The notes under the pieces were generated by a model. That model had not been told where the DNA came from, did no database searches, and saw only the letters and a program-made list of their open reading frames with translations. This document shows, in pieces, positions 1 through 8,739 of a stretch of 64,000 bases of DNA. Positions within the stretch are counted from its first letter, which is position 1, and the number at the start of each line of letters is the position of its first letter. The stretch spans positions 1-64,000 of the forward strand of contig NZ_JAPYZZ010000011.1 of NCBI RefSeq assembly GCF_027460065.1, read 5' to 3'. Made by a program: the position numbers and the translations under genes. This DNA comes from Martinezella rhizogenes (GTDB taxonomy: Bacteria; Pseudomonadota; Alphaproteobacteria; Rhizobiales; Rhizobiaceae).

Positions 1-9
1 TATTCAATT

Positions 10-111
10 GTCAAAAAACAGACCACTCAAAGCAGTCAATCAATCAATCCCCGAAGCCACGTCAAAAAACAGACCACTCAAAGCAGTCAATCAATCAATC
101 CCCGAAGCCAC
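10..111. repeat. Perfect 51-bp tandem duplication
   Basis: Positions 10-60 and 61-111 are identical over 51 bases and directly adjacent. Each unit contains a short run of the tetranucleotide caat. No ORF with coding character crosses it. The pair looks like a recent replication-slippage or recombination duplication in the gap left of the M23 peptidase gene. Only two copies exist and there are no spacers, so it is not a CRISPR array. Confidence 0.95.
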
Positions 112-564
112 AAGACCCCGAAACCAACAAGCATTCAGCTCATCAACTTGATTTATTTAGAACGAAAGACTTCGTCGCCAGCAGCGCCGCCGCCCTCGTT
201 CAGTGAGCGGACTTATAAGAGATCACCCTCAAACAAGTCAACAGCCCAAATTCGAAAAACTAAAGAAATTATACAAGTGACTGAATTTAAAAGGAAATTT
301 CGATATTCAGCCATTGTGAACAGCAAATACCCTGCGGACACACCGGGTTTTGCACAGAAGAAGCACGCGTGGAACAATGCGACAGGGCGCGCGCCTTCTT
401 TTAGCCCGCTTCCTCGCTAATTGCTTTGCTAACGAAGCGTTAAAATCAGGCATGTTCGCGCATGTCCATATAGAGCGCGCTGCAATGTATTTGCCTTGAC
501 GTCGATGGATTTGACTCATGGCTTTGAAAGTTGCACATCTTCGCCTGAATTTTCTGGAGAGCGT
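112..564. other. AT-richer intergenic region, no convincing gene
   Basis: About 450 bases, noticeably richer in A and T than the flanking genes. The ORFs here lack a ribosome binding site and have compositionally odd translations. The promoter of the M23 peptidase gene probably lies in the right half, but I could not assign -35/-10 boxes with confidence. Confidence 0.5.
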
Positions 565-591
565 ATGACCGACGGGGCACAGCTAGTATGA
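565..591 (+). CDS. Possible 8-codon leader ORF before the M23 peptidase
   Basis: An ATG at 565 follows a purine-rich ctggagag and encodes MTDGAQLV, ending in TGA at 589-591. The stop overlaps the ATG of the next gene at 588 (gtATGA). This could be translational coupling, in which ribosomes ending on the leader restart on the peptidase gene. It could equally be chance, since eight codons carry no coding statistics. Confidence 0.25.
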   Translation: MTDGAQLV

Positions 592-2534
592 CTGCGGATC
601 GCAACGTGATCCGGTCGCTAGGTACGGAACCGCCAATTCTGGCGGAAGGCCGACGTGCACCCGATCGTCGTGAAATTTCGCTCCGATGGCTCTCCGGCAC
701 GTTCCTGACCGGTATTACCTCGTCCATATTGATGGGTGTTGCGCTGTTTGCCGCTCTCGACGGTCGCCAGCAGCTTGCCATTCCCGCCGAGGCCTTCGCC
801 AAGACGGATATGGGCAACAATGCCACGGAAGCCGCCCGGCGTGGCACGCGCCTTGTCGCACCGAATATAGCCGCCCGGCCATCCGACCGGTCGATCATGG
901 AAGTTTCCACCGTCATCAATGAAGGCGACAAGGAAGTCGTTCGCAAGGTCCCCTTCTCTCACGTCAAGATTCCGCTGGCATCCAATTACGCCAAGCAGGA
1001 CGATTACCCCGCTTTCGACCCTCTGAATATCTTTGCAAGCAATGACGACAAGGATGCTCCCGCCCCGGCGGCGAGCCGCACTGGCACGATCTACGGCTCC
1101 GAAGTGGAGTCCGAGGTCAGCCTGAAAACCGTTGCCTTTCCCGTCCAGCATTCCAAATATGCCTTTGCCGGCTCCCTGAGCTTCGATGAGGTCGAGGAGG
1201 CGGTACGTTCCAACGGCTCGATCCTGACTGACGGTAACGAGCAGGTTGCAGCCCTTTATTACATCGACCCGCGCCGTTTCGATAATGATGAGGGTGACGT
1301 CGACATTACAGCCGGCCTCGCTGCTCGCGTCGTTGAACAGAACATGTCGGTTTCCACGCCGCAATCGGCCTCGGTGCCCGTCAAGGAATATGCCGACGAC
1401 GTGATCCCTTCCCGCCAGACCGAGACGATCGAGGCCGCCCTGTTCGGCGCCGGTTATTCGAAGGCGCAGTCGTCCGAGATTGCGAAGCTTCTGTCGCCGC
1501 AAATCCAGTCGGAGAATGTCGAGAGCGGCGATGTGCTGCGCGTCGGCATTATCCAGGAAGACGAGAAAAGCGACATCGTGCGCGTGAGCCTTTACCGCAA
1601 GGGCCGCCACATGGTCACCATGGCCATCGACGACCGCAAGAACTTCATCAAGGCCAGCGAACCGCCGAAGCTCGACGCGGTGGCAACCGCCTTCGACAGC
1701 ACCCCTGCACCGGCCGCCGGCCGCGATCTGCCCAGCGTCTATGACGGGGTTTACCGGGCTGCTCTCGCTTATGGCATGAACCAGAGCATGGTCTCCCAGC
1801 TCATCAAGCTTCTCGCCAGCAGCGTCGATTTCCAGGCACAGCTGAAACCGACCGATACGCTGGAAGCCTTCTTTTCGGTGGAAGATGCGGACGGCAAGGC
1901 AACGGACAAATCCGAACTGCTTTACGTCAACGCCAAGTTCGGTGACAACGAGACACGTTTTTACCGGTTCCAGAGCCCGGAAGATAACAGCGTCGATTAT
2001 TTCGACGAGAACGGCAAGAGCATCCGGCAATTCCTGTTGCGCAACCCCGTTCCGAACGGCCGCATGACCTCCGGTTTCGGCATGCGTCGCCATCCAGTCC
2101 TGAAATTCAGCCGCATGCATACCGGTACAGACTGGGCGGCAGCCCGTGGCACGCCGATCATCGCGACCGGCAACGGCACCGTGGAAAAAGCCGGCTGGGC
2201 CTCCGGTTACGGCAACCAGACCCTGATCCGCCATGCCAATGGCTATGTATCGTCCTATAATCACCAGAGTGCGATCGCCAAGGGCGTCACCGAAGGCTCC
2301 AAGGTCCGGCAGGGTCAGGTGATCGGTTATGTCGGCTCGACCGGCCTTTCGACCGGTGCGCACCTGCATTACGAGCTGATCGTCAACGGCACGAAAGTGG
2401 ATGCGATGAAGGTGCGCCTGCCGGGCGGCAAGTCGCTTTCCGGTGTGGCGCTCGCACGTTTCTCCGACGAGAGAAAACGCATCGACAACCTGCTCAACAT
2501 CGATGAAAAGCCCAATCAGGTCGCGAGCCGCTGA
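588..2534 (+). CDS. M23 (LytM-type) zinc metallopeptidase, membrane anchored
   Basis: This 648-residue protein probably hydrolyses peptidoglycan cross-links in the periplasm. A single hydrophobic segment near residues 36-58 follows a basic N-terminus, which suggests a membrane anchor with the rest exported. The long middle part contains LysM/OapA-like and linker sequence. The C-terminal M23 domain (about 490-617) has the zinc ligands intact: H511 and D515 in MHTGTDW, then H592/H594 in HLHYE. The enzyme is therefore predicted to be active, not a degenerate LytM activator. It is convergent with clpB and the two share a terminator. The start at 588 overlaps the stop of a possible leader ORF, and only a weak gggg-type ribosome site precedes it. 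Confidence 0.9.
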   Translation: MTADRNVIRSLGTEPPILAEGRRAPDRREISLRWLSGTFLTGITSSILMGVALFAALDGRQQLAIPAEAFAKTDMGNNATEAARRGTRLVAPNIAARPSDRSIMEVSTVINEGDKEVVRKVPFSHVKIPLASNYAKQDDYPAFDPLNIFASNDDKDAPAPAASRTGTIYGSEVESEVSLKTVAFPVQHSKYAFAGSLSFDEVEEAVRSNGSILTDGNEQVAALYYIDPRRFDNDEGDVDITAGLAARVVEQNMSVSTPQSASVPVKEYADDVIPSRQTETIEAALFGAGYSKAQSSEIAKLLSPQIQSENVESGDVLRVGIIQEDEKSDIVRVSLYRKGRHMVTMAIDDRKNFIKASEPPKLDAVATAFDSTPAPAAGRDLPSVYDGVYRAALAYGMNQSMVSQLIKLLASSVDFQAQLKPTDTLEAFFSVEDADGKATDKSELLYVNAKFGDNETRFYRFQSPEDNSVDYFDENGKSIRQFLLRNPVPNGRMTSGFGMRRHPVLKFSRMHTGTDWAAARGTPIIATGNGTVEKAGWASGYGNQTLIRHANGYVSSYNHQSAIAKGVTEGSKVRQGQVIGYVGSTGLSTGAHLHYELIVNGTKVDAMKVRLPGGKSLSGVALARFSDERKRIDNLLNIDEKPNQVASR

Positions 2535-2572
2535 TCCGCAGCGAATTCTCGATCGACAATGCCGACCATATG

Positions 2573-2603
2573 AAAAGGGCTCCGTTTCCGGAGCCCTTTC
2601 GTT
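2573..2603. terminator. Bidirectional intrinsic terminator between M23 peptidase and clpB
   Basis: Stem aaagggctcc (2574-2583) pairs with ggagcccttt (2590-2599). A short T-run follows on the plus side and TTTTCA on the minus side. It lies between two convergent genes and can serve both. Confidence 0.8.
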
Positions 2604-5228
2604 TTATGCCGCATCGGCCGTTTCAGTCTCGGCCTCACCCTTGGCGGGCTTGACCTTGAACAGCAACCGGTCGGTGCCCGAGGTTACCTTGACCCGCGAA
2701 CCATCGGGGATTTCACCGCCGAGGATCATTTCCGCAAGCCGGTCCTGAACCGATTTCTGGATCACCCGCTTCAGCGGGCGCGCACCATAGGCCGGATCGT
2801 AACCCTTATTGGCAAGCCAGTTGCGGGCATCCTCATCCAGCTCGAGCGTGATCTTGCGATCGGCCAGAAGAGAGACGAGGCGCTTCAGCTGGATTTCCAC
2901 GATCGCACCCATTTCGTCGCGCCGCAGGCGGTGGAACAGGATGATATCGTCGATACGGTTGAGGAATTCCGGCCGGAAATGCGACCGAACCCGCTCCATG
3001 ACCAGTTCGCGAACTGAATCCACATCGTCATTGTCACCCATCTGCGTCATGAATTCCGAACCGAGGTTCGAGGTCATAATGATGATGGTGTTCTTGAAAT
3101 CGACGGTGCGGCCCTGGCCATCCGTCAGGCGGCCATCGTCCAGCACCTGCAGCAGGACGTTGAAGACATCCGGATGCGCTTTTTCGATCTCGTCGAACAA
3201 CACGACCTGATAGGGCCGGCGTCGAACCGCTTCCGTCAGGGCGCCGCCTTCTTCGTAGCCGACATAACCGGGAGGTGCACCGATCAGCCGGGCAACGGAG
3301 TGTTTCTCCATATATTCCGACATATCGAGGCGAACCATCGCGGTTTCGTCGTCGAACAGGAAGCGGGCGAGCGACTTGGTCAGCTCGGTCTTGCCCACGC
3401 CCGTTGGGCCGAGAAAGATGAACGAACCGATCGGCCGGTTGGGATCCTGAAGGCCGGCGCGCGAACGGCGAACCGCCTTGGACACAGCCTGAACGGCCTC
3501 ACCCTGCCCGACAACGGACTTGGCAAGCTCGTCTTCCATGCGCAAAAGCTTTTCACGCTGGCCTTCCAGCATCTTGTCGACCGGAATGCCGGTCCAGCGG
3601 GAGACGACATGGGCGATATTATCAGGCGTCACCACTTCCTGAACCATCGAACCGGCACCGCTGCTGTCGCGGGCTTCCGCCGCCGCCAGTTCCTTTTCGA
3701 GGCCGGGAATGATGCCATAGGTCAACTCGCCGGCGCGCTGGAACTGACCATTGCGCTGCGCGATCGCCAGTTCGTTGCGGGCCTCATCCAGCCGCTTTTT
3801 CAGGTCGGCGGCATGGCCGAGCTTCTGCTTTTCCGCCTGCCAGCGGGCCGTCAGCGCATCTGCCTTTTCTTCCGTATCGGCCAGTTCGTCCTCAAGCTTC
3901 TTCAGGCGATCAACCGACGATTGATCCGTTTCCTGCTTCAGGGCTTCGCGTTCGATCTTCAGCTGAATGATGCGGCGATCCAGTTCATCCAGCTCTTCCG
4001 GCTTGGAATCCACCTGCATGCGAAGACGCGAGGCGGCCTCGTCCATCAGGTCGATTGCCTTGTCCGGCAGAAAACGGTCGGTGATGTAGCGGTTGGAAAG
4101 CGTCGCAGCCGCAACCAGGGCCGAATCCGAGATGCGGACCTTGTGGTGCTGTTCGTATTTCTCCTTCAGACCGCGCAGGATCGAGATCGTATCCTCAACG
4201 TTCGGCTCATCCACCAGAACGGGCTGGAAACGGCGGGCAAGGGCCGGATCCTTCTCCACATGCTTGCGATATTCATCAAGCGTGGTGGCACCAACGCAGT
4301 GCAGTTCACCGCGGGCAAGCGCAGGCTTCAGCAGATTGGACGCATCCATCGCGCCGTCGGCCTTGCCGGCGCCGACCAGCGTGTGCATCTCATCGATGAA
4401 CAGGATGATGCCGCCATTTTCGGCCTGCACCTCGTTCAGCACAGCCTTGAGGCGTTCTTCGAATTCACCGCGATATTTCGCGCCGGCGATCAGCGCGCCC
4501 ATATCGAGCGCCATCAGTTTCTTGTCCTTCAGGCTTTCCGGCACGTCGCCATTGACGATGCGCAGCGCAAGACCTTCGGCAATCGCCGTTTTACCGACGC
4601 CGGGTTCACCGATCAGCACGGGATTGTTCTTGGTGCGGCGCGAAAGAACCTGGATCGTGCGACGAATTTCGTCGTCACGGCCGATTACAGGGTCGAGTCT
4701 ACCCTCGCGGGCTTCCTCCGTCAGGTCGCGCGCATATTTCTTCAGCGCGTCAAAGCCCTGTTCGGCATTGGCGCTATCGGCCGTGCGGCCCTTGCGAATG
4801 TCGTTGATGACCTGATTGAGTGCCTGCGCGGTCGCACCCGCCTTTTTCAGGGAGGCCGAGGTGGAAGCGGAGCTTTCAATCGCAAGCGCCTGCAAAAGAC
4901 GCTCGACGGTCACGAAACTGTCGCCGGCCTTCTTGGCAAGGTCTTCTGCGGTCGAAAATACCTTGGCGAGCGGAGCCGTCAGCGAAAGGCCACCATTGCC
5001 GCCGGAAACCTTGGGCAATTTTGCAAGCGCCGCGTCATTGGCAAGACGCGCTTCCTTGGCGTCGCCGCCCGCACGCTCGATCAGCGATGCGGCCATGCCC
5101 TGCTCATCATCAAGCAAAACTTTCAGAACATGTTCGGGCGAGAACTGCTGATGGTTTTCGGCAAGCGCAAAGGTTTGCGCCGATTGCAGAAAACCGCGAA
5201 CGCGCTCGGAGTATTTTTCAATATTCAT
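2604..5228 (-). CDS. clpB: ATP-dependent disaggregase ClpB
   Basis: ClpB is the Hsp100 hexamer that threads aggregated proteins through its pore together with DnaK in the cytosol. The 874 residues show the full family layout: Clp-N repeats (about 1-145), AAA+ domain 1 with Walker A GEPGVGKT and sensor region, the coiled-coil middle domain (about 410-520), and AAA+ domain 2 with Walker A GPTGVGKT and the C-terminal D2-small region. I set the start at the ATG at 5226-5228 ([12 protein letters not shown]), which has a good GGAGG 7 bases upstream; an in-frame extension to 5330 does not resemble the family. A sigma-32-like promoter may lie at 5279-5306. Confidence 0.98.
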   Translation of the reverse strand: MNIEKYSERVRGFLQSAQTFALAENHQQFSPEHVLKVLLDDEQGMAASLIERAGGDAKEARLANDAALAKLPKVSGGNGGLSLTAPLAKVFSTAEDLAKKAGDSFVTVERLLQALAIESSASTSASLKKAGATAQALNQVINDIRKGRTADSANAEQGFDALKKYARDLTEEAREGRLDPVIGRDDEIRRTIQVLSRRTKNNPVLIGEPGVGKTAIAEGLALRIVNGDVPESLKDKKLMALDMGALIAGAKYRGEFEERLKAVLNEVQAENGGIILFIDEMHTLVGAGKADGAMDASNLLKPALARGELHCVGATTLDEYRKHVEKDPALARRFQPVLVDEPNVEDTISILRGLKEKYEQHHKVRISDSALVAAATLSNRYITDRFLPDKAIDLMDEAASRLRMQVDSKPEELDELDRRIIQLKIEREALKQETDQSSVDRLKKLEDELADTEEKADALTARWQAEKQKLGHAADLKKRLDEARNELAIAQRNGQFQRAGELTYGIIPGLEKELAAAEARDSSGAGSMVQEVVTPDNIAHVVSRWTGIPVDKMLEGQREKLLRMEDELAKSVVGQGEAVQAVSKAVRRSRAGLQDPNRPIGSFIFLGPTGVGKTELTKSLARFLFDDETAMVRLDMSEYMEKHSVARLIGAPPGYVGYEEGGALTEAVRRRPYQVVLFDEIEKAHPDVFNVLLQVLDDGRLTDGQGRTVDFKNTIIIMTSNLGSEFMTQMGDNDDVDSVRELVMERVRSHFRPEFLNRIDDIILFHRLRRDEMGAIVEIQLKRLVSLLADRKITLELDEDARNWLANKGYDPAYGARPLKRVIQKSVQDRLAEMILGGEIPDGSRVKVTSGTDRLLFKVKPAKGEAETETADAA

Positions 5229-5278
5229 AATCGAACCTCCATAGACCGGCCCGCCCGCTTTCGGCACGGACCCGGGTG

Positions 5279-5306
5279 TTAGGGTTGAGGCTCCCTCAAA
5301 GGCAAG
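5279..5306 (-). promoter_or_regulatory. Possible sigma-32 (RpoH) promoter of clpB
   Basis: On the minus strand CTTG (5306-5303) is followed after 18 bases by CCCTAA (5284-5279), about 50 bases upstream of the clpB start. This resembles alphaproteobacterial heat-shock promoters (CTTG, spacer, C-rich -10). clpB is a classic RpoH target. The -10 match is only partial. Confidence 0.35.
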
Positions 5307-5429
5307 CCCCGCTACGACAGCCGTGTTCAAAGGATTTCACGATCGTCGCCTCTCGATGGTCGGTCGCCGGCGAATGCGGTTTCCATCCATCCTGCACGAA
5401 TATGGGAGGCATTTTCATGGGTTTAAAGG

Positions 5430-5461
5430 GGCGAAAATCCGCTACCCGGGAAATTTTCGCC
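5430..5461. repeat. 9-bp perfect inverted repeat in the DUF4167-clpB gap
   Basis: The sequence ggcgaaaat (5430-5438) is mirrored by attttcgcc (5453-5461), with a 14-base loop. It lies about 200 bases upstream of clpB and about 80 bases beyond the DUF4167 terminator. It is not a CIRCE element. It may be an operator or a secondary-structure element; function unknown. Confidence 0.5.
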
Positions 5462-5535
5462 TGACTTGACCGGCATCAATTCCGACCTGCGATCAGACCG
5501 GGGCGACGGCCCGCCTCGCACCCATCGCCAAAAAC

Positions 5536-5562
5536 AAAAAACTCCGGCAAGCCGGAGTTTTT
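5536..5562 (-). terminator. Intrinsic terminator after the DUF4167 gene
   Basis: Stem aaactccgg (5539-5547) and ccggagttt (5552-5560) with loop caag. On the minus strand it is followed by TTTTTGTTTTT. It ends the DUF4167 transcript 30 bases after its stop codon. Confidence 0.85.
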
Positions 5563-5591
5563 CAATCGCAGAGCTAATTTGCAGACGCTGC

Positions 5592-6368
5592 CTATTCAGC
5601 GGCATTCTCAAGCGTCGTCGCTGCTGCATCTTCACCAGCCGGCGCATCTTCGCCTTCGGCACCTTCCGCAGCGGCGGTGCGACGCGGACGACGCGGGCGC
5701 GGACCGGTTGCCCGGCGCGTCTTGGGTGCTGCGGCCGGAGCTTCCGACTGCTGCTGCTCTTCCTCGACGGCCACTTCCATGGGCGTGCCTTCGATGACGG
5801 GCTGCGGCGCCTGGCTGGCATCGTAGACCGGCGGCTGCTGGTCAGTGGCCACCTGCGGCTGGCGCGGCTGACGCTCCTGCCGTTCGCGGCGTTCGGGACG
5901 CTCACGACGCTCCTGGCGTGGCTCGTTCCGCTCGGTACGTTCCTGCTGCTGCGCGCGCTCGGCCTGTTCGGCCTGCTGCTGCGGTGCAACGAAGTTATCG
6001 TCGCCGTCGTTCATATCCATCTCGTCGCCATCGGCAGCATTGAACTCGCCACGGTCGTCGCGCTGGAAGCGTTCCTGCATCTGGGCCTGAGCCGACGCGA
6101 TGATGCGGTTATAATGTTCAGCGTGCTGCAGATAGTTCTCAGCGATCACGCGGTCGCCGGAACTCTGCGCGTCGCGCGCCAGAGCCGTGTATTTTTCCGC
6201 GATGTGCTGGGCTGTGCCACGGATTTTAACATCGGGGCCGGAGCTGTCATAAGTCCTGGTGAGCGGGTTACCGCCCTTGCGGTTGAAGTTGTTGTTGTTA
6301 CCGCCACCATTGTTATTGTTGTTGCTTCCACGCCCCCGGCCGCGCTTGTTTTGCTGTCCTGGCCTCAT
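5592..6368 (-). CDS. DUF4167 domain protein, Asn/Arg- and Gln-rich
   Basis: A 258-residue protein of unknown function typical of Rhizobiales. It opens with MRPGQQNKRGRGRG and an asparagine/glycine-rich stretch that looks like an RNA-binding or disordered tail. The conserved DUF4167 core follows (about residues 35-100, including SGDRVIAENYLQHAEHYNRI). The C-terminal half is low-complexity, rich in E, R, Q and P. The start is chosen at 6368 because AGGTGAG precedes it and the family begins with MRPGQQ; the 16-residue upstream extension has no such support. Monocistronic, with its own terminator. Basic head and acidic tail suggest ribosome or RNA association, but that is inference. Confidence 0.85.
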   Translation of the reverse strand: MRPGQQNKRGRGRGSNNNNNGGGNNNNFNRKGGNPLTRTYDSSGPDVKIRGTAQHIAEKYTALARDAQSSGDRVIAENYLQHAEHYNRIIASAQAQMQERFQRDDRGEFNAADGDEMDMNDGDDNFVAPQQQAEQAERAQQQERTERNEPRQERRERPERRERQERQPRQPQVATDQQPPVYDASQAPQPVIEGTPMEVAVEEEQQQSEAPAAAPKTRRATGPRPRRPRRTAAAEGAEGEDAPAGEDAAATTLENAAE

Positions 6369-6764
6369 CAATTGCTCACCTGAATTCTGTTTTGCTGACA
6401 ATCTGATTATTTTCATGCAATTCCGGGCGGAAAACCGCTGGAAATTTTTCCTGAAATTGCTGCACTACGCGCCCTGCTGAAGATAACCCCAGACAAGACC
6501 TCGCGTATGACGACCGGTCGCGCAAAATGCTGCAACGAGCCACCTGCGAACAAAGTTTACTGATTCACATGCCGGAAACGCCCAGCCTTCAGAGTTCTAA
6601 AAGAACCCGCTTCGGGACTGAGACCCATACCCTGACGAATCTAAATTCGTCCTCAGCCACCCGGCATGTGGCCGCAAACTATCCCGCTTCCTGCGGAAAT
6701 CCAAGCCTTTTCTTTTGCTGTGCAAAATATCCTTGCAAAAAATCCGCAGACATATCGCGAACAA
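6369..6764. other. 396-bp intergenic region between prmC and the DUF4167 gene
   Basis: No ORF here has coding character and a ribosome site. A 7-bp hairpin, gacgaat (6634-6640) with attcgtc (6645-6651), is visible but has no U-run. It probably holds the DUF4167 promoter. The extra length compared with neighbouring gaps is unexplained. Confidence 0.5.
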
Positions 6765-7634
6765 CTATCTCCGGAAGGTCAAAACTCTGTCGTTACCGCC
6801 ATAATCCTTCACGGCATCCAGAAGAGAGAAGCCGTGGGAAGCAAATATAGCGGAAACATCAAGCCTTTGATCGAAACCGATCTCCACACCGACAATCCCG
6901 TTTTCCACAAGAAAGCGGCCTGCGTCGGCAGCAATGAGGCGGTACGGTGCAAGGCCGTCCTGACCTCCGTCCAGCGCCGCCATTGGATCGTGGTTACGAA
7001 CCTCTTGGTCGAGCATTGCGACGATATCGGTTCTTATATAGGGCGGATTCGACACAATTATGTCAAAACGACCAGAGATTTTTTCAAACCAGTCACTGCG
7101 AATGGTTTCGAAGCGTGAATCGAGCCCATTCCTGGCAGCATTTTTAGCAGCCGTTTCCAGCGCATCGGCCGAAATATCACTGCCGATACCGAACGCCAGC
7201 GCACATTCCTTTAAAAGCGCCAGACAGATCGCGCCCGTTCCGGTGCCCAGATCCAGAATGCGGGCGCTACCCTTTCGGGAAGCCGTCTCTTTTAACGCAG
7301 GCAACAGCGTATCGACGAGAACCTCTGTATCCGGGCGGGGTTCGAGCGTTTCCTTCGACAAAAGAAGATCGAGACCATGAAACTCGCGGTGGCCGAGAAT
7401 GCGATGCACGGGTTCGCCGCTGGCCCGACGCTCGATCATGGCGACGATACGGGCGTTTTCGTCCAAGGTGACCGGCCGCTCAGACTTCATCACGAAATCG
7501 GTCAATGAAAAATCGAGGACTTCCGCAATCAGCAGCCGCGCATCGAGAAGCGGATCCTCGATCCCGGCTGCCAGCAGCCTTTTGCGGGCGGCGGCAAGCG
7601 CGTTCGCAACACTTGCATCGGCCCCCGTGCTCAA
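6765..7634 (-). CDS. prmC: Peptide chain release factor N5-glutamine methyltransferase
   Basis: PrmC methylates the glutamine of the GGQ loop of release factors RF1 and RF2 with S-adenosylmethionine. The 289-residue protein has the N-terminal helical recognition domain and a Rossmann methyltransferase with SAM motif [16 protein letters not shown]. It also has the diagnostic NPPY motif (SNPPYIRTD) that holds the substrate glutamine. The start codon is TTG (7632-7634) and overlaps the TGA of prfA (TTGA). There is no independent strong ribosome site, so translation is probably coupled to prfA, whose product is its substrate. Confidence 0.95.
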   Translation of the reverse strand: MSTGADASVANALAAARKRLLAAGIEDPLLDARLLIAEVLDFSLTDFVMKSERPVTLDENARIVAMIERRASGEPVHRILGHREFHGLDLLLSKETLEPRPDTEVLVDTLLPALKETASRKGSARILDLGTGTGAICLALLKECALAFGIGSDISADALETAAKNAARNGLDSRFETIRSDWFEKISGRFDIIVSNPPYIRTDIVAMLDQEVRNHDPMAALDGGQDGLAPYRLIAADAGRFLVENGIVGVEIGFDQRLDVSAIFASHGFSLLDAVKDYGGNDRVLTFRR

Positions 7635-8710
7635 AGCTGCTCGCCGAGTTGTGCCAGCTGACCGGCCTGATAATCGGCGATCAGCGCATCCACGAGCTCA
7701 TCGATCTCGCCTTCGATCATGCGATCCAGCTTATAGAGCGTGAGATTGATGCGGTGATCGGTGACACGGCCCTGCGGAAAATTATAGGTGCGGATACGCT
7801 CGGAGCGGTCGCCGGAACCGACCTGGCTCTTGCGGTCGGCCGAGCGTTCGCTCTCCACCTTCTGCCGCTCGATGTCATAAAGACGCGAACGCAGGACCTG
7901 CATGGCCTTGGCGCGGTTCTGATGCTGCGATTTTTCCGAGCTGGTGACAATAAGGCCCGTTGGAAGATGGGTGATGCGAACGGCAGAGTCGGTGGTGTTG
8001 ACGTGCTGGCCGCCTGCACCCGAAGCGCGCATCGTATCGATGCGGATGTCTTCCGGGCGGATTTCGACGTCGATATCTTCCGCTTCCGGCAGCACCGCGA
8101 CGGTGGCGGCGGAGGTGTGAATGCGGCCGCTCGCTTCCGTTTCCGGCACGCGCTGCACCCGGTGAACGCCGGATTCGAATTTCAGCTTGGAGAACACCCC
8201 TCGCCCGGTGATCGTGGCGATGATTTCCTTGTAGCCACCCGCTTCGCCTTCGCTGGCGGAAAGCACTTCCACCTTCCAGCCCTTCGTCGAAGCGAAACGC
8301 TCATACATGCGGAACAGATCGCCGGCGAACAGCGCCGCCTCGGAACCACCGGTGCCGGCGCGGATTTCAAGAATCGCGCTTTTTTCGTCCGCCGCATCCT
8401 TTGGCAGCAGCAGGACCTGCATGTCCTTTTCAAGCTCGCCGATGTGGCTTTCGATTTCCGGCAGTTCCATTTCCGCCAGATCGCGCATGTCCTTGTCGGT
8501 TGTCTTGTCGGCCAACAAAGCTTCCAGATCAGCGGCTTCGGAAACCGCCTTTTCGTATTCGCGGATCTTTTTGACCACCGGCTCGAGTTCGGAATATTCC
8601 GAAGCCAGCTTCACATAGACATCCGCTGCCGGGCCAGCCGACATGCGCGCTTCGATCTCGCCGAAACGTCTTTCCAACTCGCGCATTTTTTCGACGGGAA
8701 GCTTCGCCAC
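7631..8710 (-). CDS. prfA: Peptide chain release factor 1
   Basis: RF1 recognises UAA and UAG stop codons and triggers release of the finished peptide. The 359 residues match the usual length. The GGQ catalytic loop is visible ([17 protein letters not shown]), as is the codon-recognition domain before it. The start is GTG at 8708-8710 with GGAGTG 5-6 bases upstream. prmC follows with a 4-base overlap. ptsP lies 29 bases upstream on the same strand, so lysC-ptsP-prfA-prmC may be partly co-transcribed. This arrangement is conserved in Rhizobiales. Confidence 0.97.
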   Translation of the reverse strand: MAKLPVEKMRELERRFGEIEARMSAGPAADVYVKLASEYSELEPVVKKIREYEKAVSEAADLEALLADKTTDKDMRDLAEMELPEIESHIGELEKDMQVLLLPKDAADEKSAILEIRAGTGGSEAALFAGDLFRMYERFASTKGWKVEVLSASEGEAGGYKEIIATITGRGVFSKLKFESGVHRVQRVPETEASGRIHTSAATVAVLPEAEDIDVEIRPEDIRIDTMRASGAGGQHVNTTDSAVRITHLPTGLIVTSSEKSQHQNRAKAMQVLRSRLYDIERQKVESERSADRKSQVGSGDRSERIRTYNFPQGRVTDHRINLTLYKLDRMIEGEIDELVDALIADYQAGQLAQLGEQL

Positions 8711-8739
8711 CAGTCACTCCAATAATGAAACAGGTCTTT

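Noticed and set aside
10-111. Tandem repeat as a CRISPR array
   Set aside because: Only two directly adjacent copies with no spacers and no cas genes.
3174-5282. 702-codon plus-strand ORF opposite clpB
   Set aside because: Antisense shadow of clpB; no ribosome site and no recognisable domain.
5229-5591. CIRCE operator before clpB
   Set aside because: The inverted repeat present (5430-5461) does not match the CIRCE sequence and is far upstream.
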